Source: Candidatus Gastranaerophilales bacterium (GTDB lineage Bacteria > Cyanobacteriota > Vampirovibrionia > Gastranaerophilales > UBA9579). Taken from it: a stretch of 36,238 nt of DNA. The translations under genes were made by a program, and so were the position numbers. Location of the stretch: contig JAQVCB010000006.1 in NCBI GenBank assembly GCA_028689995.1, forward strand, positions 29,525-65,762, written 5' to 3'. The notes beneath the pieces were generated by a model. It saw only the letters and a program-made list of their open reading frames with translations, did no database searches and was not told where the DNA came from. Positions 1-8,412 of this stretch are shown in pieces (position 1 is the stretch's first letter; each line of letters begins with the position of its first letter).

Positions 1-39
1 CCTGGTCTAAACCCTATGGAGGATTATTTTAATTATTAA
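1..39 (+). CDS. possible C-terminal end of a gene cut by the left edge
   Basis: The first bases can be read as the tail of an upstream gene in two frames: bases 1-39 give PGLNPMEDYFNY then TAA, and bases 3-32 give WSKPYGGLF then TAA. Neither tail is recognised, and the sequence does not decide between them. The spacing to the small gene at 95 would fit an operon. Confidence 0.25.
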   Translation, partial: PGLNPMEDYFNY

Positions 40-94
40 AACAATTAAGATATGTATTATTAATTAAACAACAATATGAGAGGGAATTAAGTGT

Positions 95-190
95 ATGGGC
101 GATTTAATTAATTTTACGGTTCAGCTATTTTTTATGTGCTGTTTCCCGGTATTTTTTACAGGTGTATTATTGATGCTTATTAACAGATAA
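95..190 (+). CDS. 31-residue single-span membrane peptide
   Basis: This short frame starts at ATG 95 and ends at TAA 188-190. It follows a purine-rich ribosome-binding site (AGAGGGA, about 79-85) at good spacing. The peptide is MGDLINFTVQLF followed by a continuous hydrophobic stretch and a basic end (LINR), so one transmembrane helix fills most of it. A strong hairpin lies just downstream at 213-245. Its size and position resemble small accessory subunits of membrane complexes, but it does not match any I know (CydX, KdpF and small photosystem or cytochrome b6f subunits were considered). The support is the start signal, the hydrophobic character and the terminator; the function is unknown. 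Confidence 0.5.
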   Translation: MGDLINFTVQLFFMCCFPVFFTGVLLMLINR

Positions 191-212
191 CCATATAATA
201 ATCATGTAAAAG

Positions 213-245
213 AATAAGAGCCAGAGATAATCTCCGGCTCTTATT
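213..245. terminator. bidirectional hairpin terminator
   Basis: A 10-bp outer stem (AATAAGAGCC / GGCTCTTATT) encloses a GAGA/TCTC inner stem. It lies between the small membrane gene on the plus strand and the convergent gene ending at 279 on the minus strand, so it probably ends both transcripts. Confidence 0.7.
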
Positions 246-278
246 AAAACAAATAAAAGTTTAAGTTATGCAGCGGTC

Positions 279-917
279 TTATTTAATAAATATTGCAATG
301 ATTCCAAAAAATATAGTTAATATAAGTCCGGTAGCTGCTAACGGAACAGACCAATTACTTAGATCCTGTGCTTTATCTAATTCCTGATTTTTAACCTGTA
401 TCATTCCAGCCATTTCAGAGAGTTTTCTTCTAATTGATTCTTTATCACCATTATCTAAAAAAGATGATATATCATTTAAAATAGCTCTGTCTGCAATCGG
501 CAGGTCTGTATATGGAAACATTTTGTCGTTAATACGTATAAATTCGGTTATTTTTTCTTTCCAGTTTAAAATATCTTCATCCTGTAGGGATTTATCGAGT
601 TCCTGAGAAATTAGTTTTGTATAAAATCTGCGTAAAAGTTTGCTTAAGTCATTTCTGTAATTTATATCTTCTAAATCAGAACCTGATAACCCTTTGCAAA
701 GATGAGCCAGATCATCAATAGATTTAACCGAGTTATTTTTTAAACTCTGTAATAAAACCTTATCAAATTTTTGTTCTTTTTTTAAAAATTCTTCTTTTTT
801 GATAAGTTTTTTACATAAAAAATAAGTAGCAACATATACGTAAAAACCACCTGCTAAAGCGCCTACAGCAGTTAAAACGATATTTGTAAAATCGGAACTA
901 AAAAATAATTTAAACAT
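279..917 (-). CDS. membrane protein with one helix at each end and a cytosolic helical domain
   Basis: This 212-residue protein is not recognised as a named family. A hydrophobic segment lies at about residues 12-34 and another at about 190-211. Between them is a charged, Lys/Glu-rich, probably helical domain. The arrangement suggests a hairpin topology with the middle domain in the cytoplasm. The ATG at 917 is preceded by a GGGGAA ribosome-binding site, which supports the start. The gene ends against the convergent terminator at 213-245 and has no obvious operon partner. It is probably real because of its length, start signal and clean domain layout; the function is unknown. Confidence 0.75.
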   Translation of the reverse strand: MFKLFFSSDFTNIVLTAVGALAGGFYVYVATYFLCKKLIKKEEFLKKEQKFDKVLLQSLKNNSVKSIDDLAHLCKGLSGSDLEDINYRNDLSKLLRRFYTKLISQELDKSLQDEDILNWKEKITEFIRINDKMFPYTDLPIADRAILNDISSFLDNGDKESIRRKLSEMAGMIQVKNQELDKAQDLSNWSVPLAATGLILTIFFGIIAIFIK

Positions 918-1274
918 TGAACATATTCCCCATATTAAAAATTGAATAAACAGCTATTTAAGTCGAGTATAATTCTTATTTAGCACAAATAAATCTTTAA
1001 GTATAGAAAAATAAGCTAATATTCTAAGTTTGCTTAATAAAAATATTATATTTAGGCATAAAACAGAAAGTGGTGAAATTATAACCCGAATTCGCCCAAC
1101 GATTATTTGTAAATATATATTAAATAAACTAATTTATTAATTTATTAGAAGCTATCGGCTAGTCTCATAAATTTCAAATTTAAAAAATTTGGACTTTTGA
1201 GACTACTTCCAGCAACTTTTTAAGTTTAGTGTTTTTTAATCAAAAGAAGAAGTAATTTTTAGGAGACAGGATAA
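918..1274. other. intergenic region, divergent promoters expected
   Basis: This spacer lies between two divergently transcribed genes and is very AT-rich. I see no protein-coding frame. The only clear structure is the inverted repeat at 1160-1205. Promoters for both flanking genes must lie here, but no hexamer pair is convincing. Confidence 0.6.
1160..1205. repeat. inverted repeat, family 1 (copy 1)
   Basis: An imperfect stem has arms of about 21 bases. The left arm begins TAGTCTCA and the right arm ends TGAGACTA, with an A/T-rich centre. The half CTCAAAAGTCCAAATTT is shared with the stronger hairpin at 26231-26278, so the two belong to one family. It sits 70 bases upstream of the kinase-like gene. 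Confidence 0.6.
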
Positions 1275-2648
1275 ATGAGACTGTTTAATAGAATATCAAA
1301 TTCCCATTTTGCCACACAAAATTATGAAAAGAAAGATAATATTTCTTTTAAACATAGATTAATACTGGATATTGGAGCTAGTGATCCCAGAGGTTCAGTT
1401 AAAATACTGGCTCAAACAGATGACGGCAAGGATCTCTTTGAACAACGAGGAAGCTTTTTAAATGATAATATAAATGGCTTTTCTTCCTCAGAAAATTTTA
1501 TAGATCAACTTTCAAAGGTTATTACCAATGCAAGCAAAAGAGCAGTAAGCGTAATTAAAGAAAAAGGGCTTGATAAAGAAGAAAAAAAATTAAACAGCCT
1601 TGCATTATTTCTACCCGGACCAATTATGGATGAAGAAGCAATTATTATTGCAAACTTAAAAACGACTGATGGCAAAAGTCTTACTAATGTTGATTTATCA
1701 AAACTTCCAAACAAACTTAAAGAAAATAATAAAAATATTGAAGTCGCAGATAATTTAAAGTTTATACCTACAAAAGATTTAGGAGGCACAGGTATTGGTA
1801 TTGCCCAAATACTTGCAAATCACCCGAAATATAAGGATGAATTCAAGGAAGGATTCTATGCCGTCGGTGTTATGACCGGCGGTGGCTTTGGCAGTGTTAA
1901 TATTCAGGTTCTGGATGAAAAATATATGCAGATACAAACCTCTGAAAGCAGCCATAATTTGGCAATGGACATAAAGAAAAAGAGTTTTACAAGATTAGGC
2001 AAACTGGGCGCGTCAACAAAAGGAATTATTGAAAATTACGCCAAATCTATGGATATAAAAGAAGAAACTGCTATTAATGCCCTGATTAAAACCGGTAATG
2101 CCAGAATTGCTACAGAGAACAGAATAGAACTTGACAATAAAAAAGATAAAGATGCCATTAACGTACTGAAAAAATCAAAATATTACAATGTTGCTGATCA
2201 GGATAAAAACTCTACAACTTTTCAAATTAATAAATATGGAGCAAAAGTATTTAAAATTGCACGTACAAATGCTATTGGTGAATATGTCGATACTGTAGCA
2301 CAGCATGCAATTCAAAAAATAAATGAAGGGGCTAATTTATTAGTCTTAACAGGACCTCTTGCACTTGGTTTAAATAAAACTGTAGTTTCCAATCGTGAAG
2401 ATTTTGGCAAAGATAATTTAAGAGAATTAATTTTTGACAGGATTGATCATTATATAAAAGACGATCTTACATGCCAACAGCTGCGAAAAGCTCATAATTT
2501 TGATTTAGTATGCGATGACAGCGTTAAACTGGCAGATAATACAGCCGGTGGAGCTGCTCTGCTTGATGATAAAACAAGAACTATTACAAGACGCGGCGAA
2601 TGGATAATCATACCTATCGATGCTTTAAAAGAAAAACCTAAAAGTTAG
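1275..2648 (+). CDS. ASKHA-fold (ROK/glucokinase-like) protein
   Basis: This 457-residue protein has the layout of a sugar kinase of the actin-like ATPase fold. A phosphate-1-like strand, LILDIGASDPRG, lies at residues 29-40. A possible catalytic aspartate is in TKDLGGTG. A phosphate-2-like segment reads MTGGGFGSV, and adenosine-type segments read LTGPLALGL and NTAGGAALL near the C-terminus. The Cys zinc motif of classical ROK proteins is not seen, so the substrate is uncertain. The start has a good AGGAG at 1261-1265. Residues 23-27 (ISFKH) match the short N-terminal F-x-G-like motif seen in other genes here, although this copy ends in His. The stop codon overlaps the stop of the convergent aquaporin gene. 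The fold is fairly sure; the substrate is not. Confidence 0.65.
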   Translation: MRLFNRISNSHFATQNYEKKDNISFKHRLILDIGASDPRGSVKILAQTDDGKDLFEQRGSFLNDNINGFSSSENFIDQLSKVITNASKRAVSVIKEKGLDKEEKKLNSLALFLPGPIMDEEAIIIANLKTTDGKSLTNVDLSKLPNKLKENNKNIEVADNLKFIPTKDLGGTGIGIAQILANHPKYKDEFKEGFYAVGVMTGGGFGSVNIQVLDEKYMQIQTSESSHNLAMDIKKKSFTRLGKLGASTKGIIENYAKSMDIKEETAINALIKTGNARIATENRIELDNKKDKDAINVLKKSKYYNVADQDKNSTTFQINKYGAKVFKIARTNAIGEYVDTVAQHAIQKINEGANLLVLTGPLALGLNKTVVSNREDFGKDNLRELIFDRIDHYIKDDLTCQQLRKAHNFDLVCDDSVKLADNTAGGAALLDDKTRTITRRGEWIIIPIDALKEKPKS

Positions 2649-3337
2649 ATAGCACCTGATTCTGCTGAATTAATGTAACGGCTGAACATTCCTGCTAAAA
2701 CTCCTCCCAAACTTGGAACTATAAGGAACATCCAGACTTGAGAGAGTGCTTTTCCGCCTACTATCAATGCAGGGCCTAAACTTCTTGCAGGATTAACTGA
2801 AGTTCCTGTTATTTGAAACCCAAAAGCTACTAAAGCCGCAAGTGTTATACCTATGGCAAGACCTGCAAACTGTTTTGGAACTTCATCCCGTGTAGACTGA
2901 AGAATTACCGTTATAAATATAAACGATGCAACAAGCTCAAATAAAATTGAAGCAATAACTTTATAACCTCCAAGATAACCTGCCCCCCAGCCATTTTGTC
3001 CAAGGCCAATTACAGTAACATCATAACCGACAATCCTACCCTGAGCTATCATTGCAAGTATTGCAGCTGCAATAAACGCTCCTAAACTTTGAGAAATAAT
3101 ATATGCTATCAGTTCTCTAAAATTCATTCTGCCCGCAACAAACATGCCGATACTTGCGGCAGGATTTACATGACAGCCTGAAATCGGTCCTATTGCGTAT
3201 GCCATGGCAACTATTGCAGAACCAAAAGCAAAACCTATTCCTAACTGTCCCAGTATATCTCCTCCTAAAGCTGCTGCTCCACATCCTATGAACACTAAGG
3301 TAAAAGTCCCTAAGATTTCACAAACATACTTTTTCAA
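2645..3337 (-). CDS. aqpZ: aquaporin (MIP family channel)
   Basis: This six-helix channel for water or small neutral solutes is 230 residues long, usual for the family. Both half-helix motifs are present: SGCHVNPA (NPA at 58-60) and TGTSVNPARS (NPA at 182-184, selectivity-filter Arg 185). Aligned by eye to E. coli AqpZ, the filter keeps Phe (38), Thr (179) and Arg but has Val 170 where AqpZ has His. This could widen selectivity beyond water, for example toward glycerol or other small solutes. The start is TTG at 3337, supported by a strong GGAGGGGG ribosome-binding site 8-9 bases upstream. The gene is convergent with the kinase-like gene, and their stop codons overlap by two bases, so no terminator fits between them. 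Confidence 0.9.
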   Translation of the reverse strand: MKKYVCEILGTFTLVFIGCGAAALGGDILGQLGIGFAFGSAIVAMAYAIGPISGCHVNPAASIGMFVAGRMNFRELIAYIISQSLGAFIAAAILAMIAQGRIVGYDVTVIGLGQNGWGAGYLGGYKVIASILFELVASFIFITVILQSTRDEVPKQFAGLAIGITLAALVAFGFQITGTSVNPARSLGPALIVGGKALSQVWMFLIVPSLGGVLAGMFSRYINSAESGAI

Positions 3338-3422
3338 AATTCCCCCTCCGTTTTATTAATCATTTTCAATAATAATTAATAATTTAAAAGGAACAATTAA
3401 CTGCATGGTGAAGGATATTATC

Positions 3423-4598
3423 TTATATGGCTAACTTACCTCTTTTATGTATCAGAAATAATATAGGTATTGAAAGAAGCTGTACTGATACGGAGAAAAT
3501 AATTAATGCCGGAAGAGAAATATCATAGAGTATCCCCATCAAAGCACTGCCCAAAAACCAGCAAATTCCATAACCTGTACTGAAAACTCCGTAAGCTGTT
3601 GCTCGTTTGTTTGCTGAAACCAATCCTGCAACGGTTGCCCTCATTATGGATTCCTGTGCGCCCATGCCTATTCCCCAGATTATCATGCCAACAAGTGCGA
3701 GATAAAATCCTCCAAGGAAAACAAACGGAGCAAAGAGAGAAGCTATAAAAGCAGCAAGAACCATCGCTATAATGCCTATTTTATCGAATAATCTGCCGAG
3801 TATTAATGCTGCAATGGCATCAACTCCCATCGCAACGGCATAAAATATCGGTATCCAGATATCAGGCACAACAGATATCTTTTTAAAATGAAACGCTATA
3901 AGTGGAAAATCTGCATAGCCTGCGGCAATAAGACCAATAGCCGTAACGTACAACCAGAAAATTTTTGAAAATCCTTTTGTTTTAAGTTCAATAGTTTTCG
4001 GTTCAAGGTCATGCGGATTTGGATACAGTAATTTTGCTATTACAAGTATGCTTATTGCAAGCAGGGCAGGAATCAGTAAAATTGCAAAACTTTCTTTGTA
4101 TCCCCCTTTAAAAAAAAGTACCAAAATGACAATAATCGGACCGAGTAATGCACCTATTTGATCCATTGCCTCATGAATACCAAAACCCCAACCTCTGCCC
4201 ATTTCATGAGTGGCATGTGACAGCATTGCATCTCTTGGAGGAACTCTAAGTGCTTTTCCAATTCTTTCAGTTATAATTAAACATGATGCAACCCACCAGT
4301 GTCCTGCCAGTGCAAGCAAAGGAACGGCCATAAGATTAATTATATAGCCAAATATCGTTAATCCCCAGTATTGTTTAGTTTTATCACTTAAATAACCTGA
4401 GAACAGACGCAAAGTGTATCCTATTAATTCTCCAAAACCTGCTACAAAACCAACAACAGCAGCATTTCCACCTAAAACAGCCAGATATGGGCCTGTTATA
4501 CTTCTTGCCGCTTCATAAGTCATATCGGCAAAAAGACTCACAAGCCCGAGTAAAACAACAAACTTTATCGCTGACTGCTTTGAAATATCCTGATTCAC
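3423..4598 (-). CDS. MFS transporter, about 12 membrane spans
   Basis: This 391-residue major facilitator permease of the inner membrane has two hydrophobic halves joined by a charged central loop near residues 200-212. The loop after helix 2 carries a motif-A-like SGYLSDKTK. The segment RIGKALRVPPRDAMLSHA, near residue 115, is typical of a large uncharacterised MFS subgroup. The substrate cannot be read from sequence. The start is GTG at 4598 with only a weak AAGG upstream; the frame has no better start. It lies upstream of aqpZ on the same strand with an 85-base gap, so the two could share a transcript. Confidence 0.85.
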   Translation of the reverse strand: MNQDISKQSAIKFVVLLGLVSLFADMTYEAARSITGPYLAVLGGNAAVVGFVAGFGELIGYTLRLFSGYLSDKTKQYWGLTIFGYIINLMAVPLLALAGHWWVASCLIITERIGKALRVPPRDAMLSHATHEMGRGWGFGIHEAMDQIGALLGPIIVILVLFFKGGYKESFAILLIPALLAISILVIAKLLYPNPHDLEPKTIELKTKGFSKIFWLYVTAIGLIAAGYADFPLIAFHFKKISVVPDIWIPIFYAVAMGVDAIAALILGRLFDKIGIIAMVLAAFIASLFAPFVFLGGFYLALVGMIIWGIGMGAQESIMRATVAGLVSANKRATAYGVFSTGYGICWFLGSALMGILYDISLPALIIFSVSVQLLSIPILFLIHKRGKLAI

Positions 4599-4708
4599 GT
4601 TTTTGCCTTTTTAATTCAAATTATTCAATATTTTAAACAGTTTCATAGTACAAGGATAGATAAACTCAAATAAATTTTTCATATGAATCAGGACAATTTT
4701 TTATTTGT

Positions 4709-4738
4709 TTGACGTTAATTATAACGTAGCAATAATAA
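4709..4738 (+). promoter_or_regulatory. candidate sigma-70 promoter for the 4753 gene
   Basis: TTGACG at 4709-4714 is followed after 16-18 bases by AATAATAA (4731-4738). Transcription would start about 10 bases before the ATG at 4753. This argues against the alternative TTG start at 4705, which lies inside the promoter. The -10 element is weak, so this is only a candidate. Confidence 0.35.
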
Positions 4739-4752
4739 ACAGAAATTATTCC

Positions 4753-5391
4753 ATGCAGATCAATTCATTTAAAAATAACATTCAACCCAACTATAAACAG
4801 GCAAAAACTAAAAAAACTCAAGTTAGCTTGAGTTTTTCAGGCTTTCCTGAATATCTGGCTGAAAAAATACCTGAAGGGTTTTTAAAAAACAAAAACTTAC
4901 ATAATTATTTAAAATTGGCTGAAAATAATGCTTCCATGTTTGAAGAAATAATCACATTTATTCTCGGTGTTTTTTTAAGACCCGCAGCAATATTAGCTGT
5001 ACCAGGGGCTAAAAAAGAAGATAAAAAATATCCTGCAGTAAAATCAATTGCATCATCGCTGATAAGCTTCGGATTAACTGCTCTGGTGTACATTCCTCTT
5101 GCAAGACATATAAGAAAATTGGGCACTACAGCAGTTAAAAATGTATCTAAATCAGGTTCATTTCCATATAAGGAAGGAACAAAACAGTTTGATTCCTTTA
5201 ATTATCTTGTTAATTACGGTTCAATTTTTATCGTTGCTCCTTTGCAAACTGTATTACTGTTTAAAGCCATTCCTCCTTTAATGGATAAACTTTTTCCAAA
5301 AAAGGACAATAAAGACTGGTCAACTTCAATGTTTTTAAATAATTCTCAGCAGGAATTATTTAAAAATTTCATAAGGAGTGACAAACAATGA
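4753..5391 (+). CDS. membrane protein with N-terminal SFSG motif (lineage-type, unknown function)
   Basis: From ATG 4753 this is a 212-residue protein. The first 24 residues are polar and Asn/Lys-rich, followed by SLSFSG at 25-30. Two or more membrane segments follow; the clearest are around ILGVFLRPAAILAVPG, ISFGLTALVYIPLA and IFIVAPLQTVLL. The longer frame from TTG 4705 would add 16 residues but runs through a likely promoter. The stop overlaps the next start in an ATGA, so the two proteins are probably made together and may form one complex. The family is not recognised. I infer that it belongs to the membrane proteins typical of Gastranaerophilales-like genomes. Confidence 0.75.
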   Translation: MQINSFKNNIQPNYKQAKTKKTQVSLSFSGFPEYLAEKIPEGFLKNKNLHNYLKLAENNASMFEEIITFILGVFLRPAAILAVPGAKKEDKKYPAVKSIASSLISFGLTALVYIPLARHIRKLGTTAVKNVSKSGSFPYKEGTKQFDSFNYLVNYGSIFIVAPLQTVLLFKAIPPLMDKLFPKKDNKDWSTSMFLNNSQQELFKNFIRSDKQ

Positions 5392-5939
5392 AAGTAAATG
5401 TATTAACAAGAATAGCCAGAAATGAAAAAGTCGATAGAGTTGTACAATGGGCTGCAAAAGAATCAGTTAAAGTTAACAAAGAAAATAAACATATAAAGAT
5501 TGATAAAGAAAGTCAGCAAGTAACTGTAACTAACCTTCAAACTTTAAAAAAGCACCTTCCTCCTATATTGGCTGCATGTTTTACCAGCTATTACATAGCA
5601 AACACTGTTGTATCAAAGAAGATACCTGAAAAACGCAAACCAATATTTATTACAAATCACATTTTAACTGGAATTATTGGTATTGCTGGAGGATATGCCT
5701 TAACAGACTGGGTTAAACGTTTTAGTAAAACTCTAGGTGAAAGGTTTGAAAAAATTAATGCAGAGATTCCTGAAAAAGATATTATAGTAAAAGGATTAAA
5801 GTCTATGGTTCCTTTATTGGCTTTTGCTTTTACCGTGCGTTTTCTGGGACCAGTTATTGCCACTCCTCTGGCAGATAAAGTTTATAATTTCCTGATTAAA
5901 CACAACCTTCTTAAAACAAGTCAGAATAAACAAAAATAA
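5388..5939 (+). CDS. membrane protein, coupled partner of the 4753 gene
   Basis: This 183-residue protein starts at ATG 5388, overlapping the previous stop as ATGA, with AGGAG ten bases upstream. Both signs indicate translational coupling. The first 55 residues are soluble and Lys-rich. At least three hydrophobic segments follow (LPPILAACFTSYYIANTVV, ILTGIIGIAGGYALTDWV and MVPLLAFAFTVRFLGPVIA), with a polar stretch between the second and third. The overall layout resembles its upstream partner, with repeated hydrophobic pairs separated by basic loops, so the two may be diverged paralogues. I do not recognise the family. It has no F-x-G motif, which would fit the partner carrying the localisation signal for the pair. 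Confidence 0.75.
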   Translation: MKVNVLTRIARNEKVDRVVQWAAKESVKVNKENKHIKIDKESQQVTVTNLQTLKKHLPPILAACFTSYYIANTVVSKKIPEKRKPIFITNHILTGIIGIAGGYALTDWVKRFSKTLGERFEKINAEIPEKDIIVKGLKSMVPLLAFAFTVRFLGPVIATPLADKVYNFLIKHNLLKTSQNKQK

Positions 5940-5986
5940 AAAATCCCTAAATAAATTAATATAAATTACTAAATATTTTACAAAAA

Positions 5987-6193
5987 GCGAATTAGAACTG
6001 CTAAAAACTTTTCATCGGCGAAGAAAATTACCTGTTGCGGATAATACCCACACAATATAACTGTCTTGACTATAAAAACTTGAATTTCTGCATTTAAAAA
6101 CTTCTAACTTAAAAAAGAAATAAAAATTTAAAGTAATTGTCAGCAACAGGTAATTTTTGTAGCATATGAAAGTTTTGTGCAGTTCTTATTAGC
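5987..6193. repeat. nested inverted-repeat element (copy A)
   Basis: The inner stem is a perfect 15 bp (6024-6038 with 6143-6157) around a loop of 104 bases. The outer stem pairs 5987-6014 with 6166-6193 and has one bulged T before CAT. Conserved single-stranded blocks are CATCGGCG between the two left arms, TTGCGGA after the inner left arm, and GCATATGAA on the right. The same architecture recurs at 18124-18456 with compensating base changes. It could be a non-autonomous mobile element, a structured RNA or a cruciform site. Confidence 0.8.
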
Positions 6194-6217
6194 AAATTTA
6201 CCGATACTAACTGAATC

Positions 6218-6235
6218 GGTGCAGAAATCTGCACC
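6218..6235. terminator. perfect 8-bp hairpin
   Basis: GGTGCAGA and TCTGCACC pair around a two-base centre. No U-run follows on either strand, so it may be part of the adjoining repeat rather than a terminator. Confidence 0.35.
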
Positions 6236-6480
6236 CTACAAAATTTCTTAAAGTAGAGCAAAATAAACAAAAATAATCTAATTCAGAAACTATTTCTGTT
6301 AAAAAACATCTGATTAAGTATCAATATTTTTTAAGATATTATAATTTATTAAAAAACGTTTCAAATACCCTGTAAAAGAACTCTTCGGAGAAAAATAAAA
6401 TTTTTTTGTTCACTAGAAGCATTTTTATAGTATCTTAAAAATAAGGTGTTAGTTATATTAAACCTGGAAGGTATGAAAAC

Positions 6481-7584
6481 ATGGTAAATAAGCTTATTAA
6501 AGAAGACACAAAAGCATTTATGACCGGTAACGAGGTCATAGCTTATGCCGCCATAGCTGCCGGTGCAGAATTTATGTATGGTTATCCAATTACCCCACAG
6601 AACGAGATCATGCATACCTGGTGCAAGCTGCTTCCTAAGACAGAAGCTGGATTTCTTCAAACCGAAGATGAAATTTCCGCAGGCTTCTCAACAGTTGGAG
6701 GCATTTTAGCTGGAAAGAAAGCTTTCACAGCTACAGCTGGACCTGGTAACGTAATTATGCAAGACGCTATGTCAATGGCTGAAATGATGAGAATCCCTTT
6801 TGTATGTGCAGTAATGCAAAGAGGCGGACCTAGTACCGCAACTGTTATTTATGCACAACAGGAAACAACATTAACCTGCTTCGGCGGAAACGGTGAAGGT
6901 TATAGAATCGTTTATTCAACAGCCGGTCACCAGGATCTTTACGATTACACAATCAAAGCATTCAACACAGCATGGAAATACAAATTTCCGACATTTATTC
7001 TTGCAGATGGCTATCAGGGTAAGATGAGAGAACCCGTAGTTATGTACGATCCTAAATCAAGAGGAATTGACATGATTCCGGCTACTCCATATCTCAGAGC
7101 TGAAGGCACAGCAGGAATTGACAGAGATGCTGTTCATATGAGAAACTGCTTCAACCTTGAAGAAGAACTTATGGAAGTTCTTGACGAATATGAAGTAGAA
7201 TTTAACAGAATTGCTCCTGAACTTGAAGAGTACAAAGAATACTTTGCAGATGATGCTGAAGTTCTTATTATTGCTCACGGTATTGTAGCAAGAAGCGCTA
7301 TGACCGCTGTAGATGAATTAAGAAAGAAAGGTATTAAAGCCGGATTGTTCAGACCAATTACATTAAGACCGCTTGCTGTTAAACCAATAAGAAAAGCTGT
7401 TTCAAGAGCAAAACAAGTTCTATTCACAGAATCAGCAAACGGACAGCTTGCAAGAATAGTTCTTGAAAAAATTTATGGTATCACAACTCCTTACGATACA
7501 CTCTATAAAATGGGTGTTGGCGTAACAGGCAACGATATCATTGAAAAAGTTGAACAAATGGTTAATAAAATGGCTGCTTGCTAA
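6481..7584 (+). CDS. 2-oxoacid:ferredoxin oxidoreductase, alpha subunit (VorB/KorA type)
   Basis: This is the alpha subunit (367 residues) of a cytoplasmic complex that decarboxylates a 2-oxo acid to an acyl-CoA and passes electrons to ferredoxin. The N-terminal pyrimidine-binding domain is clear: FMTGNEVIAYAA, then GYPITPQNEIM, then TATAGPGNVIMQDA. A second transketolase-like domain around residues 250-350 carries LFRPITLRPL. GYPITPQ is usual in VorB- and KorA-type alpha subunits, so the substrate could be a branched-chain oxo acid or 2-oxoglutarate; sequence alone does not decide. The gene is first in a four-gene operon. Codon use is more biased than in neighbouring genes, which suggests high expression. 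Its ribosome-binding site is GGAAGG. Confidence 0.92.
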   Translation: MVNKLIKEDTKAFMTGNEVIAYAAIAAGAEFMYGYPITPQNEIMHTWCKLLPKTEAGFLQTEDEISAGFSTVGGILAGKKAFTATAGPGNVIMQDAMSMAEMMRIPFVCAVMQRGGPSTATVIYAQQETTLTCFGGNGEGYRIVYSTAGHQDLYDYTIKAFNTAWKYKFPTFILADGYQGKMREPVVMYDPKSRGIDMIPATPYLRAEGTAGIDRDAVHMRNCFNLEEELMEVLDEYEVEFNRIAPELEEYKEYFADDAEVLIIAHGIVARSAMTAVDELRKKGIKAGLFRPITLRPLAVKPIRKAVSRAKQVLFTESANGQLARIVLEKIYGITTPYDTLYKMGVGVTGNDIIEKVEQMVNKMAAC

Positions 7585-7641
7585 TAAGCAGAACATTTAT
7601 TAATTTTAGAGGATTATAACAAATAATTAATAAAGGAAAGA

Positions 7642-8412
7642 ATGATGCAACAAATTCTTGATACTCCTCCAAGACTACCGCAAGCACAAAACCCCAACGT
7701 CGGTGCAAGCAAATTTTGCCCCGGTTGCGGACACGGTATGACTTTAAAAACATTAGCATTTGCTATTGATGAGTTAAATCTGCACGAAAGAGCAGTTTTT
7801 GGCTGTGATATCGGATGCAGCTTGCTGTCCTGGAATTATATGAACGTAGATACAATACAAGCTCACCATGGTCGTACAACTCCGGTTATTTACGGCGTTG
7901 TAAGAGCAAGACCCGACACTGTCGGTATTGCTTATATGGGTGACGGCGGCGGTCTTGCTATCGGTGCACAGCATTTAGTAAATGCAGCTGTCAGAAATGA
8001 AAAAATGCTTGTTGTTCTTGTTAATAATACAAATTATGGAATGACAGGCGGACAAATGGCTCCAACTACTATGCCAGGTCAAGTAACAGAAACAACTCCT
8101 TATGGAAGAGACATTGATATTACCGGTAAACCTGCAAAAGGTGCTGAAATGGTAGCTTCAATTGTTGATACCGATAAAGCGTATGTAACAAGAGCAACCG
8201 TCGGCAATAACCGTCAACTCAAAACAATGCTGAAGAAAGGTCTTCAGAATGTTGCAGACGGACGCGGATTCTCCTTCATTGAAGTACTTTCTGTCTGCCC
8301 ACTTAACTGGAGAACAAACAACGAAAATACCTGGGCAAGACTCGAAACAATGGAAGAATACTTCAAAGTAGGTGAACTTGTTGTTCCTCAAGGATTGGAA
8401 GGAGTTAAGTAA
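7642..8412 (+). CDS. 2-oxoacid:ferredoxin oxidoreductase, beta subunit (TPP-binding)
   Basis: This 256-residue subunit holds thiamine pyrophosphate and the catalytic iron-sulfur cluster. FCPGCGHG near residues 26-33, together with further cysteines (GCDIGCS), matches the cluster-binding pattern. The TPP/Mg site is GDGGGLAIG followed by NNTNYGMTGGQ. The length is normal for separate beta subunits. The start is ATG 7642 or the next codon (ATG 7645), after AAGGAAAG. It follows the alpha gene by 57 bases, and its stop overlaps the gamma start by one base, so beta and gamma are translationally coupled. Confidence 0.93.
   Translation: MMQQILDTPPRLPQAQNPNVGASKFCPGCGHGMTLKTLAFAIDELNLHERAVFGCDIGCSLLSWNYMNVDTIQAHHGRTTPVIYGVVRARPDTVGIAYMGDGGGLAIGAQHLVNAAVRNEKMLVVLVNNTNYGMTGGQMAPTTMPGQVTETTPYGRDIDITGKPAKGAEMVASIVDTDKAYVTRATVGNNRQLKTMLKKGLQNVADGRGFSFIEVLSVCPLNWRTNNENTWARLETMEEYFKVGELVVPQGLEGVK

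Larger units (their letters stand above)
5940..6480. other. intergenic region with structured repeat and leader of the 2-oxoacid oxidoreductase operon
   Basis: No gene is seen. The region holds the nested inverted repeat at 5987-6193 and a perfect 8-bp hairpin at 6218-6235. A TATAAT at 6340-6345 could be the -10 box of the operon that starts at 6481, giving a leader of about 130 bases. No matching -35 box is convincing. Confidence 0.55.

Noticed and set aside
3423-4598. A specific drug or sugar substrate for the MFS permease
   Set aside because: No substrate-specific motif or neighbouring enzyme allows a choice.
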